A stretch of DNA of 64,000 nucleotides, from positions 62,001-126,000 of the forward strand of contig NZ_FTNO01000004.1 of NCBI RefSeq assembly GCF_900156425.1, read 5' to 3'. This DNA is from Haladaptatus litoreus. GTDB taxonomy: Archaea; Halobacteriota; Halobacteria; Halobacteriales; Haladaptataceae. Position 1 is the stretch's first letter; each line of letters begins with the position of its first letter. Made by a program: the position numbers and the translations under genes. Below are positions 37,683 to 46,643 of the stretch, one piece after another. The notes beneath the pieces are model-generated. The model did not search any database. It saw only the letters and a program-made list of their open reading frames with translations, and was not told where the DNA came from.

Positions 37683-38921
37683 CTACGCGCTTCGCGCGGT
37701 GAGGACGGGGCTTCCTGCTTCCAAGACGCGCTTTGCAGGAACCGAAGTGGTTCCCGTAGGAAGTGCAGTCTCCACAGGCGTTGATTCGGAGCATCCCGCT
37801 CCTATATCCGTTTTCTTCAACCCGCGAACGAGAATATTATACGCCGCGTTCCAGTCCCTATCCGCCGTGAATCCACACGACGGGCATGAGTGTTCGCGCA
37901 CCCATAGCGGTTTGTCAGACGACACACCACACGCCGCGCATTCTTTCGTGGTTCCTCGTGGGTTGACCGGAATGTAGTGCGTTCCTTCGCGTTCACATTT
38001 GTATTCGAGCATCCGGAGAAACGTTCGCCATGCAGCGGACGCTCGGTTGCGTGAATTTGAATCGAACTGCATCATTCCCGCGACGTTCAGGTCTTCAACA
38101 GCTACGAAGTCGTACTCTTTCGCGTAGTAGTTCGAGAGCTTGTGCAAGAAGTCACGGCGCTTCCGGCGGAGGTCGGCGTGACACTCTGCGACTCGCCGTC
38201 GTTGCTTCTCGTAGTTGTTCGAGCCGTGTTGTTTCCGCGAGAGTTTTCGTTGCTCGCGTTCCAACCGCTCTCGTTCGTCCGAGAGGTCGAGTGATTCGAC
38301 GGCAGTTCCGTCGGTGTCGTGAGCGTACTTGAGAATTCCGACATCAATGCCGACAACGGTCTCGAGCGTCTCGGGTTTCTTTGGGAGCTCTCGATCTACG
38401 TTAACACTGAAACTGGCGAACCACTCGCCGGTTGGCTCTTTCTTCAAATGAACCTGTTTTATCGTTGCTTCGTCGGGGATCTCTCGGTGCATCTGGATGG
38501 GCACATCGCCGATTTTCGAAAGGTGGAGCACAGTCTGACCGCTCTTCTTGTCGAGCTTGAAGCCAGACTGTGTGTAAGTGAATGATCGAAAATCGCGTGG
38601 GCGCTTCCAATTCAGCGAACCGACTTTGAATCCCTCTTCTTTGAGCCGTCCGAGTGCTTTAATGCTGTCTGTGATCCGCATGACGGCTGTCTGAAGCACC
38701 GTCGAATAGACGTCGGTGAGTGCGGTCCACCACTTCTTGAGATCTGGAATCTCGTCACGAACCGATCGTACACGTTGCTTGAGAGTCCCACTTGATTCGG
38801 GGATTTGTTCAAAGCGATAGAGTCCGTGGTTGTACAGTTGCCTACAGATATCGCGGTGAGAATCCATGACCGAACGCTGTTTGTCGGTTGGGCTGAGTGG
38901 ATATCTGTAGGTGGTGCGCAT
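37683..38921 (-). CDS. tnpB: TnpB, RNA-guided nuclease of IS605/IS1341 type
   Basis: 412 residues. The N-terminal helix-turn-helix region is followed by a split RuvC domain with all three acidic residues: D193 (VGIDVGIL), E276 (VAVEDLNV) and D356 (ADRDWNAAYN). The zinc ribbon is C328-x2-C331 and C346-x2-C349. TnpB proteins use an RNA transcribed from the element's right end to cut DNA and help the element persist. The C-tail ends at the right end (EAGSPVLTARSA). It overlaps no tnpA; a ribbon-helix-helix gene precedes it by three bases. The middle third is nearly identical to the TnpB at 45398, which suggests a common recent source or recombination. Confidence 0.93.
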   Translation of the reverse strand: MRTTYRYPLSPTDKQRSVMDSHRDICRQLYNHGLYRFEQIPESSGTLKQRVRSVRDEIPDLKKWWTALTDVYSTVLQTAVMRITDSIKALGRLKEEGFKVGSLNWKRPRDFRSFTYTQSGFKLDKKSGQTVLHLSKIGDVPIQMHREIPDEATIKQVHLKKEPTGEWFASFSVNVDRELPKKPETLETVVGIDVGILKYAHDTDGTAVESLDLSDERERLEREQRKLSRKQHGSNNYEKQRRRVAECHADLRRKRRDFLHKLSNYYAKEYDFVAVEDLNVAGMMQFDSNSRNRASAAWRTFLRMLEYKCEREGTHYIPVNPRGTTKECAACGVSSDKPLWVREHSCPSCGFTADRDWNAAYNILVRGLKKTDIGAGCSESTPVETALPTGTTSVPAKRVLEAGSPVLTARSA

Positions 38922-38924
38922 TGA

Positions 38925-39044
38925 CTATTCGCGCTCCTCAATGAGTTCGTCGATCTTCTCGCGAATGAACGATGAGAGGTTGAGGTGTTGCTCCTCAATC
39001 CACTCGTCTTGGTCTTCCCGGATGGTGATAGTCTTCCGCTTCAC
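38925..39044 (-). CDS. small ribbon-helix-helix protein of TnpB element
   Basis: 39 codons from a GTG start (39044): MKRKTITIREDQDEWIEEQH, then a short helix (LNLSSFIREKIDELIEERE). The basic beta-strand TITI followed by two helices is the CopG/ribbon-helix-helix pattern, and such a gene often precedes halobacterial tnpB. It ends three bases before the tnpB start, so both would be in one transcript. It may regulate the element's promoter. Confidence 0.7.
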   Translation of the reverse strand: MKRKTITIREDQDEWIEEQHLNLSSFIREKIDELIEERE

Positions 39045-39211
39045 TTTATGCACACATTGCACTCTATGCACTATAAACACACCGATTGCACGGGCCTGTG
39101 GGCCTGCAATAGAACAGTAAACGAACAGATGATAACGGCGCTGTATCCCCTCCCTGCTCGCGCCTTGGGCGCTCGCTGAGGAAGGGGGCTTAGCGCCTGC
39201 ATTTAGCTAAG

Positions 39212-39258
39212 GTCTCTTCCTCACCGAGGCCGTTGGGCCGAGCAGGCGAGGTAGTTCA
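39212..39258 (+). mobile_element. type-beta IS right-end remnant, + orientation
   Basis: After the left end of element A the sequence CTCACCGAGGCCGTTGGGCC leads into GCGAGGTAGTTCA (ending at 39258), resembling a right end read on the + strand (compare GGTGGGGTAGTTCA at 5052). It is a further scar fused to element A on its left-end side. Confidence 0.45.
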
Positions 39259-39306
39259 CTATCCAAGCGGGGTAGAAAGTCGTCGCGTTTCAGCGTGAGG
39301 AGGAAA

Positions 39307-40185
39307 TCACCGCTTGGTGTCCATTCCGTTCTGTTTGAGAAGATTAGCTACGATCGCTTTCTCCCATCGGACTCGCGTTTCAAGTTCCGTTCCGTATCGA
39401 GTTGTTTCAATAAGGAATCCAGGAATCTGAAGATCAGCCGCGACTTTGTGAGACAGAAGCGGGCGGACTCCATACAGTGTGTTTCCAACCTTAAAGTCAT
39501 ACAATGATCGATATTCATCGAATCGCTGATTCATGTTTTTAACCGTGCGACGAGCATCCTCTCGTGCTCCATCAACATACGTTGGATAAATTGCTTGTCC
39601 AAAACCTGATGGACCTTCACGTTCCCATAGAATCCCTTGAGAACTGTGAAGACTGATGAAGACATCTGGATCAATATCCTCGATAGTTTGCCACAATGCT
39701 CGTGCGAGTTTTGTTGTTGGTGTTTTCCCAGGTGGGAACTGGTCATTTAGATCGCCATTTTCATTCACATATGTGTTATTTCGAATCGCAACCGGGTTTA
39801 CTTCTGGAAGTACAACCAATTTCCCAGAATCAATTGACCAGTCATGAACTGCGTTTGCCGTTTTCCAGGTCGCTGGTTCGATTCCCTGGATTCCACCAAC
39901 TACAACAGCAGTCGGTCCCGGAATACGAGACTCTGTTGTATGTACTTTGACTTCTTCTTTTGTTCCTTTAAGAATTGTATCCTTTGAATGAGACTGTCTT
40001 ATTGGGCAAAACTCACCGTCATCTCCCAATACTTTGCCAACTTGTGAAACACCAAGGGTAGAGAATGCAGCAATGCCAGCGGACTTTGTCAAAAAGGATC
40101 GACGGGATTGATCCGAAATAGAGCCCGTCTGGCTATCGTTTTCTGTACTGTACGATTCCCTAGAGCTACTCTTGTCTGATTTCAT
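39307..40185 (-). CDS. M14-like deacylase paralogue lacking the first zinc ligand
   Basis: 292 residues, Tat signal SRRSFLTKSAGIAAFSTLG (28-46). The core is colinear with the M14-like protein at 34091: GKLVVLPEVNPVAI, NTYVNENGDLNDQF, SLHSSQGILWEREGPSGFG, QAIYPTYVDGAREDA, FLIETTRYGT. The zinc motif HGNE is replaced by QGIE (Q100, E103), while H180 in SLHSSQG remains. The fold is thus probably kept but hydrolase activity is doubtful; it may bind substrate, or use the changed site differently. It is separated from its active relative by two DsbA-like genes and TnpB element A, and points the other way. Confidence 0.75.
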   Translation of the reverse strand: MKSDKSSSRESYSTENDSQTGSISDQSRRSFLTKSAGIAAFSTLGVSQVGKVLGDDGEFCPIRQSHSKDTILKGTKEEVKVHTTESRIPGPTAVVVGGIQGIEPATWKTANAVHDWSIDSGKLVVLPEVNPVAIRNNTYVNENGDLNDQFPPGKTPTTKLARALWQTIEDIDPDVFISLHSSQGILWEREGPSGFGQAIYPTYVDGAREDARRTVKNMNQRFDEYRSLYDFKVGNTLYGVRPLLSHKVAADLQIPGFLIETTRYGTELETRVRWEKAIVANLLKQNGMDTKR

Positions 40186-40367
40186 GACTTTAATATTAAT
40201 ACGAAATTATCCATCCCGTATTATGTAGTGGAATAAAGGGTATCTTTATTAAGTTTACGATTGGAAGAGGTAAGAATGAAGATGATAGTGACAAATTGGC
40301 AGATTTTTGGCTTAATATTCCAATGCAACCTATATTTATAGATACTATTATATAATGAATATTTTTA

Positions 40368-40970
40368 TCAGATGTCTACTGGACAACCATTGATTGTGCT
40401 GTTACGCATTCCATCTGCCAGCCAATAGATGGAGAAGAAGAAAACAACAAGGGCAAGTGCGGAAAACGAGAGTCCATCAAACGGAAGAACGGTAAGTAGG
40501 CTTGTTGCGCCAACAAAAGAAAGGAGCCCAGTAAGAACGACAGATCCACAAGCTGCACATCCAGCACCAAGAGTTCCAAAAATCACGCCAATCGCACTAC
40601 CGGTTCCGCCCTGAATGTTCACCTGATTTTCGCGGAAGTGATACACAACCATCGCAAAGTTAACACCAAATAGACCAGAGCTTGCGATGAGAAAAGCCTC
40701 CTTTACTGGGGAAAAGGCCGTGCCAATAATCGGATACAAGTGAATTAGCACTGAAAATTGTTGCTCTAACGTCATATAGCCGCCAAAGACAGTAGTCTGA
40801 ACGAGTTCAATATTTTGTGAGAGGACAAAAACCGACAGTCCAACGAAAAATGAAGCTAAGAAAAGAACGGCATATTGAGGAATCGAAAGAACAAGTCTAA
40901 TTGTCCGTCCGGTTGCTCTGACATCACTTATATTCGTTGGGAAACGACCTTGAATGCGTGAAAATGGCAT
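40368..40970 (-). CDS. multi-pass membrane protein with Cys pair, unknown function
   Basis: 200 residues with about five transmembrane helices (about 28-52, 72-110, 122-150, 150-170, 172-190). A Cys pair lies in the third block (GAGCAACGSVVLTGLL, C138 and C141) with a third Cys near the C-terminus (NGCPVDI, C196). Glycine-rich GAGCAACG segments occur in uncharacterised membrane proteins of thermophiles and haloarchaea that often sit near thiol-disulfide genes. Because two DsbA-like genes lie within 5 kb, a role in passing electrons or thiols across the membrane is an attractive but unproven idea. Confidence 0.65.
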   Translation of the reverse strand: MPFSRIQGRFPTNISDVRATGRTIRLVLSIPQYAVLFLASFFVGLSVFVLSQNIELVQTTVFGGYMTLEQQFSVLIHLYPIIGTAFSPVKEAFLIASSGLFGVNFAMVVYHFRENQVNIQGGTGSAIGVIFGTLGAGCAACGSVVLTGLLSFVGATSLLTVLPFDGLSFSALALVVFFFSIYWLADGMRNSTINGCPVDI

Positions 40971-41295
40971 GATTATCTCTCCAATGACTGTGTTACCGTA
41001 GTTGTGACTGAACTATTAACCATCCTTGTCACGGATACTCGGAGTGGGAAATAAAGACTTTTTTGGTTTGTTCAAGACAATGAACCTCAGCAAACAGATT
41101 CAGATTGGATTGGTGTTTGGAGTAAGGTTCGCATTGAATCCCAAGAATAACTCATAGGATTAAAATTTTCTGTTAGATATTCATCCGATCTATTAGATTT
41201 TGAGAGACCGTATTCAACATATAGAACTCAGTATCATATGTATGTAGTTAAACTAAGTAGGCGTATTTCCGGTTTTCCTAAAGTATGTTATAGCA
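40971..41295. other. intergenic, 325 bases, nothing recognised
   Basis: A/T-rich spacer upstream of the membrane protein gene (its promoter lies here) and downstream of the zinc-finger gene. No repeat or RNA was identified. Confidence 0.4.
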
Positions 41296-41673
41296 TCATT
41301 TCCATCGTTCACAATTTCCACATGGCTGGAGACCCCGTCCTTTTGCTTCGCCTCGAGATATTGTCGAGACTGTGCGATTTGTCTCGCTACTATGACAGAT
41401 GATTGCCCCATCAATAATTTCATGATATGCATACGAATCATTACTTCGGAGAACTGCAACTAACTCATCATCACAGCGGTCGTCCTCGGCTGCACGTTGT
41501 TTGCGTTCTTCTCTGGAGGGATACGTATTCTTTGCCGTATTGACATCTCGGCATCTATGTCCACCAAGGTTTACGACGAATTTTCCACACTTTTCACATT
41601 CATTAAAAGGAGTCGATGTTTTCGATTCAGAGGGCATTATATCGATCAATGGTTTATCGTTATTTAACGACAC
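41296..41673 (-). CDS. small zinc-finger protein, unknown function
   Basis: 125 residues with a C-terminal basic end. A C2HC-like finger lies at about 26-42 (CEKCGKFVVNLGGHRC), and a second Cys pair is near the C-terminus (PCGNCERW). The middle has a Ser/Asp/Tyr-rich segment with IIDGAIICHSSE. No signal peptide is seen. The paired cysteines suggest metal binding, perhaps nucleic-acid binding; no family name can be given with confidence. Confidence 0.6.
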   Translation of the reverse strand: MSLNNDKPLIDIMPSESKTSTPFNECEKCGKFVVNLGGHRCRDVNTAKNTYPSREERKQRAAEDDRCDDELVAVLRSNDSYAYHEIIDGAIICHSSETNRTVSTISRGEAKGRGLQPCGNCERWK

Positions 41674-41697
41674 TGATTCAGTGTCTGGCTATCGTAC

Positions 41698-41733
41698 TTG
41701 ACCTCCTCCCGCGCCTCAAGTCGCGGGAATCCC
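41698..41733 (-). mobile_element. IS right-end remnant (type alpha)
   Basis: TTGACCTCCTCCCGCGCC followed by TCAAGTCGCGGGAATCCC, related to the end at 3939. No tnpB frame is left next to it. About 100 bases on (41829-41850) the + strand reads SGFGVLTT in one frame, like the PGF-CTERM anchor of the protein at 42500, so a gene end may have been lost here. Confidence 0.5.
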
Positions 41734-42078
41734 ACCATGGGATTTCAGGCCGTCGGGATATGCCTATCGCTCGACCTCCGCCTGAAGACGGAGGTATGCG
41801 TTATCGGTCTCTATCATGGTAAATCAGGCTTCGGTGTGTTAACAACCTTACTGAACATCCGGTTCGATTCTAGAATTTTCTTCAAAATGAAAGTATAAAA
41901 CCAATTTTAAGGTACGCAATTACATTGCTGGAAGCAGAAGTCATATAAGCAGGCAGCATCACGTAATTAACGCCGAGCCGTCAAATAGTCATGTATGCTC
42001 GGTCATGTGGGGATTAGTTAGTGGACAGCTACTGTCCCCATGTGTATGCTCCGTGATCTACAATTAATACAGCAAGAG

Positions 42079-42335
42079 TGCCTCGAGGCTTGACTTCGGA
42101 GAGCGAATCGCATATGCTTTCTCGTTCAACTGGTTATTTCTTTGAGTATGATGAGCCGCGTGCCCCAATTGGACGCAAGTATGAATGTTACACAAACACC
42201 CATCGAACCAGATCGGTAGGGAATGGGCCGAATCGTCCCAGCGCGGGAGAACGCCTATAGAGTTTGGAACCCTCCTGTCTTTTGAGATGGAAGTTCTGAC
42301 GCCGAAGCAGGAAGCTTCGGGGCTTGCCCCCAAGG
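42079..42335 (+). pseudogene. tnpB: tnpB 3' remnant with frameshift
   Basis: Two overlapping + frames together read VGNGPNRPSAGERL (to about 42258) and then, in the next frame, EFGTLLSFEMEVLTPKQEAS and GLAPK. This is the C-terminal tail typical of another halobacterial TnpB subfamily; the change of frame near 42255 marks a one- or two-base indel. GAAGCAGGAAGCTTCGGGGC at about 42303-42322 can form the end hairpin. The catalytic part is absent. Confidence 0.5.
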
Positions 42336-42470
42336 TTTCACATACGCTCGCTCCTAAGCAGCTAACTATTAGTGTGAATAGTGTCTCCGAACTTTTGTCA
42401 TTTATATCGCAGAATTACAAATTGTAATGTTTCCAATTTATATTCTCCGTTTAGGTTTTTCGTCACAAAG

Positions 42471-42480
42471 CTTATTAATA
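42471..42480 (+). promoter_or_regulatory. TATA box of the beta-propeller gene
   Basis: CTTATTAATA lies 20-29 bases before the ATG at 42500 with no Shine-Dalgarno in between, fitting a leaderless transcript. Confidence 0.45.
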
Positions 42481-42499
42481 CATGATATAGACAATAAGT

Positions 42500-44113
42500 A
42501 TGAATAAAACAAATCGTCGAGGATTTTTAAAGTCAACTGGAATTCTTGGTGCGACTCTTGCGGTAGGAACTCAATTTGCACCCTCTGTGAACGGTGCGAA
42601 TGGAACTAGCAACTCATGGACGACCTCTCGTGGGAATGCTGGTCGAACTGGGGCGACCACCGATAATGGTCCGAGTTCGAATGTGACTACAGAATGGTCA
42701 TTCGACATGGACGGTGGAATGCACACTACTGAACCGATTATCGACAATGGGATTGTATACCTGGCTGTGTCGACGGTTCAGTCTCCCTCTTCTAGCAATG
42801 GCTATGTTGCTGCCTATGACATCAAAAAGAAGGCTACAGTGTGGAAACACGATAATATCTCCCGTCCAGGGACGCCAACGCTCGGCAATGACACGATTTA
42901 CTTCGGTACCTATGGTTCTGAGGACGCTAACTCAACTGGATTCTTTGCCCTCGATAGTACGAGCGGGGAAGTAAAATGGCGCAAATCGACACCGGCTAAT
43001 ATCTCTGATCCATTGTTTGCAGACGGTCAACTGTTTGTTAGTACCTCCGGCGGCGTCTCACAACTTAACCCTAATACGGGCGAAGTTATTTGGACGACCA
43101 ATGGGATCAACAGCAGTGCGTGTTACGCCGATGGAAAACTCTTCTGTGGGGAAGGTGTTGCGTTGAACGCTAACGATGGGTCTGTCTTATGGGACGTCTC
43201 TGGAGCCAAAGACAAACTTCAAACGATAATGAACGGCACCGTATATAGTGTTCACAATGGAAATGGTGGCAAACCTGCTATTAAGGCACGGGCAGTGACT
43301 GATGGAAGCGTTCAGTGGTCGTACTCACCGAATTTACAAAATTCATGGTGGAATGCGACACTCGCAGTTGCCAACGAACATGTCTTTTTCTGCGCTGGAA
43401 ATTCAGTCCAGGCGCTCGACGCACAAACAGGGAAACAAGCATGGAAGCATGAGATTGACGCGGAACTCACCAATGCTCCTTCAGTTGGTAATAACACTCT
43501 CTATGTTGCTGGAAGGACGACGCTCGCTCAAGATGATGGGGATGCACTTGTTGTTGCCATAGATACAGCATCCGGCGAACAAAAGTGGAAATACTCATTC
43601 GGCAGTTGGGACTTTGATGAGTATGGTCCCGCCGCCAAATCACCGGTCATTGCGGACGGACGGGTGTACGCAACCACATACCCAATGGGGTCAACTCTCG
43701 ATTGGATGTATACTGAATACGCTGATTTCCATATCCTTGGCTCCAACAATCAAACGACCACAACAGATAGCCAACCCGGTGAATCCACTACGAAAACCAC
43801 GTCTGCAGAAACTACTACAACAGACAGCAAACCGAGTAAAACCACTGCAAAAACAACAACTTCGACATCTGCCCCCAATCAATCGACGACGCAGACCACG
43901 TCAACGACTACGGGAATGAATGAAACAACTACGAAAATAAATGAAACAACTACGGAAATGAGTAAGACGACCACGACAGAGTCAATCATCGGAACGACAG
44001 AAACAACAACTACCACGACTTCGGATGGCCAACCTGGCTTTGGAGTGCTTACTACAATTGGTGGTCTCGCTGGTCTTGGCGCCTATCTGCGCTCTCAACT
44101 CAAAAAGGAATAA
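42500..44113 (+). CDS. PQQ-like beta-propeller surface protein with PGF-CTERM anchor
   Basis: 537 residues. The Tat signal is NRRGFLKSTGILGATLAVG (5-23). The body has about seven blades of quinoprotein-like repeats (SGEVKWRKS, GSVLWDVSG, GSVQWSYS, GKQAWKHE, GEQKWKYS). From about residue 415 to 508 a Thr-rich tract follows, then QPGFGVLTTIGGLAGLGAYL, a PGF-CTERM signal: the PGF tripeptide, a hydrophobic helix and a basic end (KKE). Archaeosortase A cuts such signals and lipid-anchors the protein to the S-layer side. It is a paralogue of the truncated gene at 1-1286 and resembles the lipoprotein at 56972 only in fold. Confidence 0.9.
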   Translation: MNKTNRRGFLKSTGILGATLAVGTQFAPSVNGANGTSNSWTTSRGNAGRTGATTDNGPSSNVTTEWSFDMDGGMHTTEPIIDNGIVYLAVSTVQSPSSSNGYVAAYDIKKKATVWKHDNISRPGTPTLGNDTIYFGTYGSEDANSTGFFALDSTSGEVKWRKSTPANISDPLFADGQLFVSTSGGVSQLNPNTGEVIWTTNGINSSACYADGKLFCGEGVALNANDGSVLWDVSGAKDKLQTIMNGTVYSVHNGNGGKPAIKARAVTDGSVQWSYSPNLQNSWWNATLAVANEHVFFCAGNSVQALDAQTGKQAWKHEIDAELTNAPSVGNNTLYVAGRTTLAQDDGDALVVAIDTASGEQKWKYSFGSWDFDEYGPAAKSPVIADGRVYATTYPMGSTLDWMYTEYADFHILGSNNQTTTTDSQPGESTTKTTSAETTTTDSKPSKTTAKTTTSTSAPNQSTTQTTSTTTGMNETTTKINETTTEMSKTTTTESIIGTTETTTTTTSDGQPGFGVLTTIGGLAGLGAYLRSQLKKE

Positions 44114-44566
44114 CACGCGTCGAATAGGAAGCGGTCTTTGAAAATACGTTATCCAGTCGGTAACACCGACTTATTTCCATATATTAAATATAGAAATTAG
44201 ATAAATCTAGTATGGATACCTTGCGTAGTCGTCTAGCAGCATCGTATGAACAAATCCTCGTGCTTGAGCGCAAGGAGGCTGTCAAAGCAGTTTGACGCTC
44301 GGCAGTGGACACATATCGTCGTTCCACTCCACGAGTCAGTTAATGGCAATATGCTTAAATTAATTGAAATAGAGTTCTGACCAATTCATTGGCCTTCTAG
44401 ACAAAAATGTCAGTCATTACTTCAACACGTTTGGGAAAGGACGTGGCGGGGTAATTCAGATTGTCAGAGCGACCTCACCACATGCCACAGTTTAGCATAC
44501 AACATTAAATGTCTTGTGGTAGGTGTTGGAAGCTAATGACAATAATTGATTAATTAGTCTACCGTT
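44114..44566. other. intergenic, 453 bases
   Basis: A/T-rich. A 27-codon frame (44212-44295, MDTLRSRLAASYEQILVLER) could be the start of a lost gene; nothing else is recognised. Confidence 0.3.
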
Positions 44567-44830
44567 CTATGAGTTCATGTCCGAAACAGTGATTGTTTGA
44601 TCAGGATGAATCGTGATATGGTACCCGATATATTCAAACCTCACTGTTGGTGAGCCATGCTGATACAGGCTTTCGAGTGCATCAGGATCGATCGCTTCGT
44701 AGAGAGGAGTTGCGGGCGCAGAGCCATGAACTTCAGTAATTGCCCGAATTATAGTGCTGACAATGACATCGGAACCGACAGGTGCAGTGCGTAGAGACGG
44801 TTCCGGTGGTGAATCAACGGTGGTTCGCAT
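44567..44830 (-). CDS. HalOD1 domain protein
   Basis: 87 residues. The sequence VIVSTIIRAITEVHGS, then LYEAIDPDALESLYQHG and VRFEYIGYHITIHPDQT, is the halobacterial output domain 1 (HalOD1) pattern: a helix, the conserved L-x-x-x-I-D-P-D-A-L segment and a beta hairpin. HalOD1 is often fused to receiver or sensor domains, or occurs alone as here; it is thought to act in signal transduction. No sensor gene lies beside it. The intergenic DNA on both sides holds no candidate partner. Confidence 0.85.
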   Translation of the reverse strand: MRTTVDSPPEPSLRTAPVGSDVIVSTIIRAITEVHGSAPATPLYEAIDPDALESLYQHGSPTVRFEYIGYHITIHPDQTITVSDMNS

Positions 44831-45131
44831 ATTCTCTCTAAAGGAATGCGTTAGGGATAACCCTTGGGCGGTATATGATATCTCATATCATTTATCTTCT
44901 TAAATGATGAATGGGCGATAGCAGCGGTCTTAGTTACTAGCACAGGCCACTACGAAAGAATAGTAGTCAAGAATATTAAATTTGATTCTCTATATAAGAC
45001 TTCAAAAATAACCTTGAAAGTAATCGCTTCGCGTCGAGTTTGCCCCTCGCGGAGGGTACCCTTCGATATATTGACAACAGGAGGTCTAGTCGTTAGAGAG
45101 AACTGGTTTTCGTCCGTTGAATTCGACTCAA
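44831..45131. other. intergenic, about 300 bases
   Basis: Upstream region of the HalOD1 gene; contains A/T-rich DNA and a short G/C-rich stretch (CCTCGCGGAGGGTACCC, 45045-45061). No gene was identified. Confidence 0.35.
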
Positions 45132-45383
45132 TCAGTCATCATTCTCGATCATTGCATCCAGCTCGTTATTATTGAATAGTTCATAGTCATCTCGAAGAAT
45201 ATCCAAACTGGATTCTGCGGCGACGAATAGTCCGAGTTGATACCCATCTACGAACTTTTTCGAGGGTTCAGTAGTTGGGTCTGCTCCTGGTGGGTATGCT
45301 GTGTCGGACTTATGCGAGAGGCTATTGAGTTTCTTCGCAATTGCTCGAAGTGCTTCTCCGCGTTTTTCACTCTCTGCTGAATG
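45132..45383 (-). pseudogene. 3' fragment of unknown gene cut by element B
   Basis: 83 codons in one minus-strand frame (ALRAIAKKLNSLSHKSD; VDGYQLGLFVAAESSLDI; LDAMIENDD and stop) run without a start codon straight into the right end of element B at 45384. The amino acid pattern is that of a real acidic haloarchaeal protein, but no family is recognised. Clear coding sequence is not seen in frame at the left-end side beyond 47232, so the 5' part has been lost or has diverged. Confidence 0.65.
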
Positions 45384-45397
45384 TGAACTACCCTACC

Positions 45398-46639
45398 CTA
45401 CTCGCTCACGGCTGACGCCGTTCGCTCCTTGAGGGTACGGCTTCCTGCTTCCACGACGCGCTTTGCAGATACAGGTGTACCCACAGGGAGCGCGGTCTCC
45501 ACAGGCGTTGATTCGGAGTATCCCACTCCTACATCTTCGAGCGCACGAGAAAGAATGTTCCACGCCGCGTTCGCGTCCCTGTCCGCCTCAAATCCGCAGG
45601 CAGGACAGGAATGTTCACGGACCCACAACGGCTTCTCCGTCGAAACGCCGCACGCCGCACACTCCTTGGTCGTCCCTTTCGGGTTGACTGCCACGAAGTG
45701 TGTCCCCTCCCGCTCGCACTTGTATTCGAGCAACGAAAGGAATGTTCGCCACGCGGCAGACGCCGTATTGCGGCTGTTCGACGGTGACTCCATCATCCCC
45801 TTCACGTTTAGGTCTTCGACCGCCACGAGGTCGTACTCCCGAGCGTAGTAGTTCGAGAGCTTGTGCAAGAAGTCGCGGCGCTTCCGGCGGAGGTCGACAT
45901 GACACTCCGCAACGCGCCGTCGTTGCTTCTCGTAGTTGTTCGACCCGTGCTGTTTCCGCGAGAGCTTCCGTTGCTCACGCTCCAGTCGCTCCCGTTCGTC
46001 GGAGAGGTCGAGTGATTCGACAGCAGTTCCGTCGGTATCATGAGCGTACGTGAGAATTCCCACGTCGATACCGACGCACTCCTCGGGATTCTCGGGCGGT
46101 TCGGGTGGTTCATGGTTCATTTGGACGCCGAACGTGGCGAACCACTCGCCTGTCGGTTCCTTCTTAACCGTGACTTGCTTGAGTTTGGCGTCGTCGGGGA
46201 TGGGTCGGTGGAGCCGTATCGGGATGTCCGCGAGTTTCGAGAGTGACAGGACAGTCTGACCGCTCTTCTTGTCGAGCTTGAAGCCAGATTGACTGTACGT
46301 GAAACTGCGGAATTCCCGTGGCGGCTTCCACGTGAGTTGCCCGACGCCGTAGCCGTTTTGCTTGAGTTTGGAGAGTCCTTTGAGGTTGTCGAACAGGCGT
46401 TCTATGACGGTTTGGAGAACCTTCGAGTACACGTCCGCGAGGCCGTCCCACCACTGCTTGAGGTTGGGGAGTTCCGACCGTAGCGTGGTCATGGACGGCA
46501 ATTCACCGTGTTCGTCTTGGTACTCGTTGAGGCGGTAGAGCGTGTGGTTGTATAGTTGCCGACAAATATCGCGGTGGCGGTCCAACTCCTCTCGGTGGGC
46601 GTCGGACGGCTTGAGGCGGTACTTGTAGGCGTAGTACAT
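45398..46639 (-). CDS. tnpB: TnpB, RNA-guided nuclease of IS605 type
   Basis: 413 residues. The three RuvC acidic residues are present in VGIDVGILTYAH, VAVEDLNVKGMM and ADRDANAAWNIL; the zinc ribbon reads ECAACG and CPACGF. The start (MYYAYKYRLKPSDAHREEL) is four bases downstream of the tnpA stop, so the pair is co-transcribed. The segment HDTDGTAVESLDLSDERERL and the following helix are the same as in the TnpB at 37683, while the N-terminal third differs more, so the central part may have been exchanged by recombination. The C-tail is slightly longer (TLKERTASAVSE). Confidence 0.94.
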   Translation of the reverse strand: MYYAYKYRLKPSDAHREELDRHRDICRQLYNHTLYRLNEYQDEHGELPSMTTLRSELPNLKQWWDGLADVYSKVLQTVIERLFDNLKGLSKLKQNGYGVGQLTWKPPREFRSFTYSQSGFKLDKKSGQTVLSLSKLADIPIRLHRPIPDDAKLKQVTVKKEPTGEWFATFGVQMNHEPPEPPENPEECVGIDVGILTYAHDTDGTAVESLDLSDERERLEREQRKLSRKQHGSNNYEKQRRRVAECHVDLRRKRRDFLHKLSNYYAREYDLVAVEDLNVKGMMESPSNSRNTASAAWRTFLSLLEYKCEREGTHFVAVNPKGTTKECAACGVSTEKPLWVREHSCPACGFEADRDANAAWNILSRALEDVGVGYSESTPVETALPVGTPVSAKRVVEAGSRTLKERTASAVSE

Positions 46640-46643
46640 GGCG

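Larger units (their letters stand above)
37669..39210 (-). mobile_element. IS1341-type TnpB element A
   Basis: The element runs from a right end at 37669 (TGACCTACCCCGCCCTACGC) through tnpB and a small ribbon-helix-helix gene to a left end whose outer part (to about 39210, CTTAGCGCCTGCATTTAGC) matches the left end of element B (to about 47232). No tnpA is present, so it must be moved by TnpA of another copy, perhaps element B. Subterminal inverted repeats (CCTACGCGCTTCGCGCGG) can form the hairpins used by this family. Confidence 0.75.
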
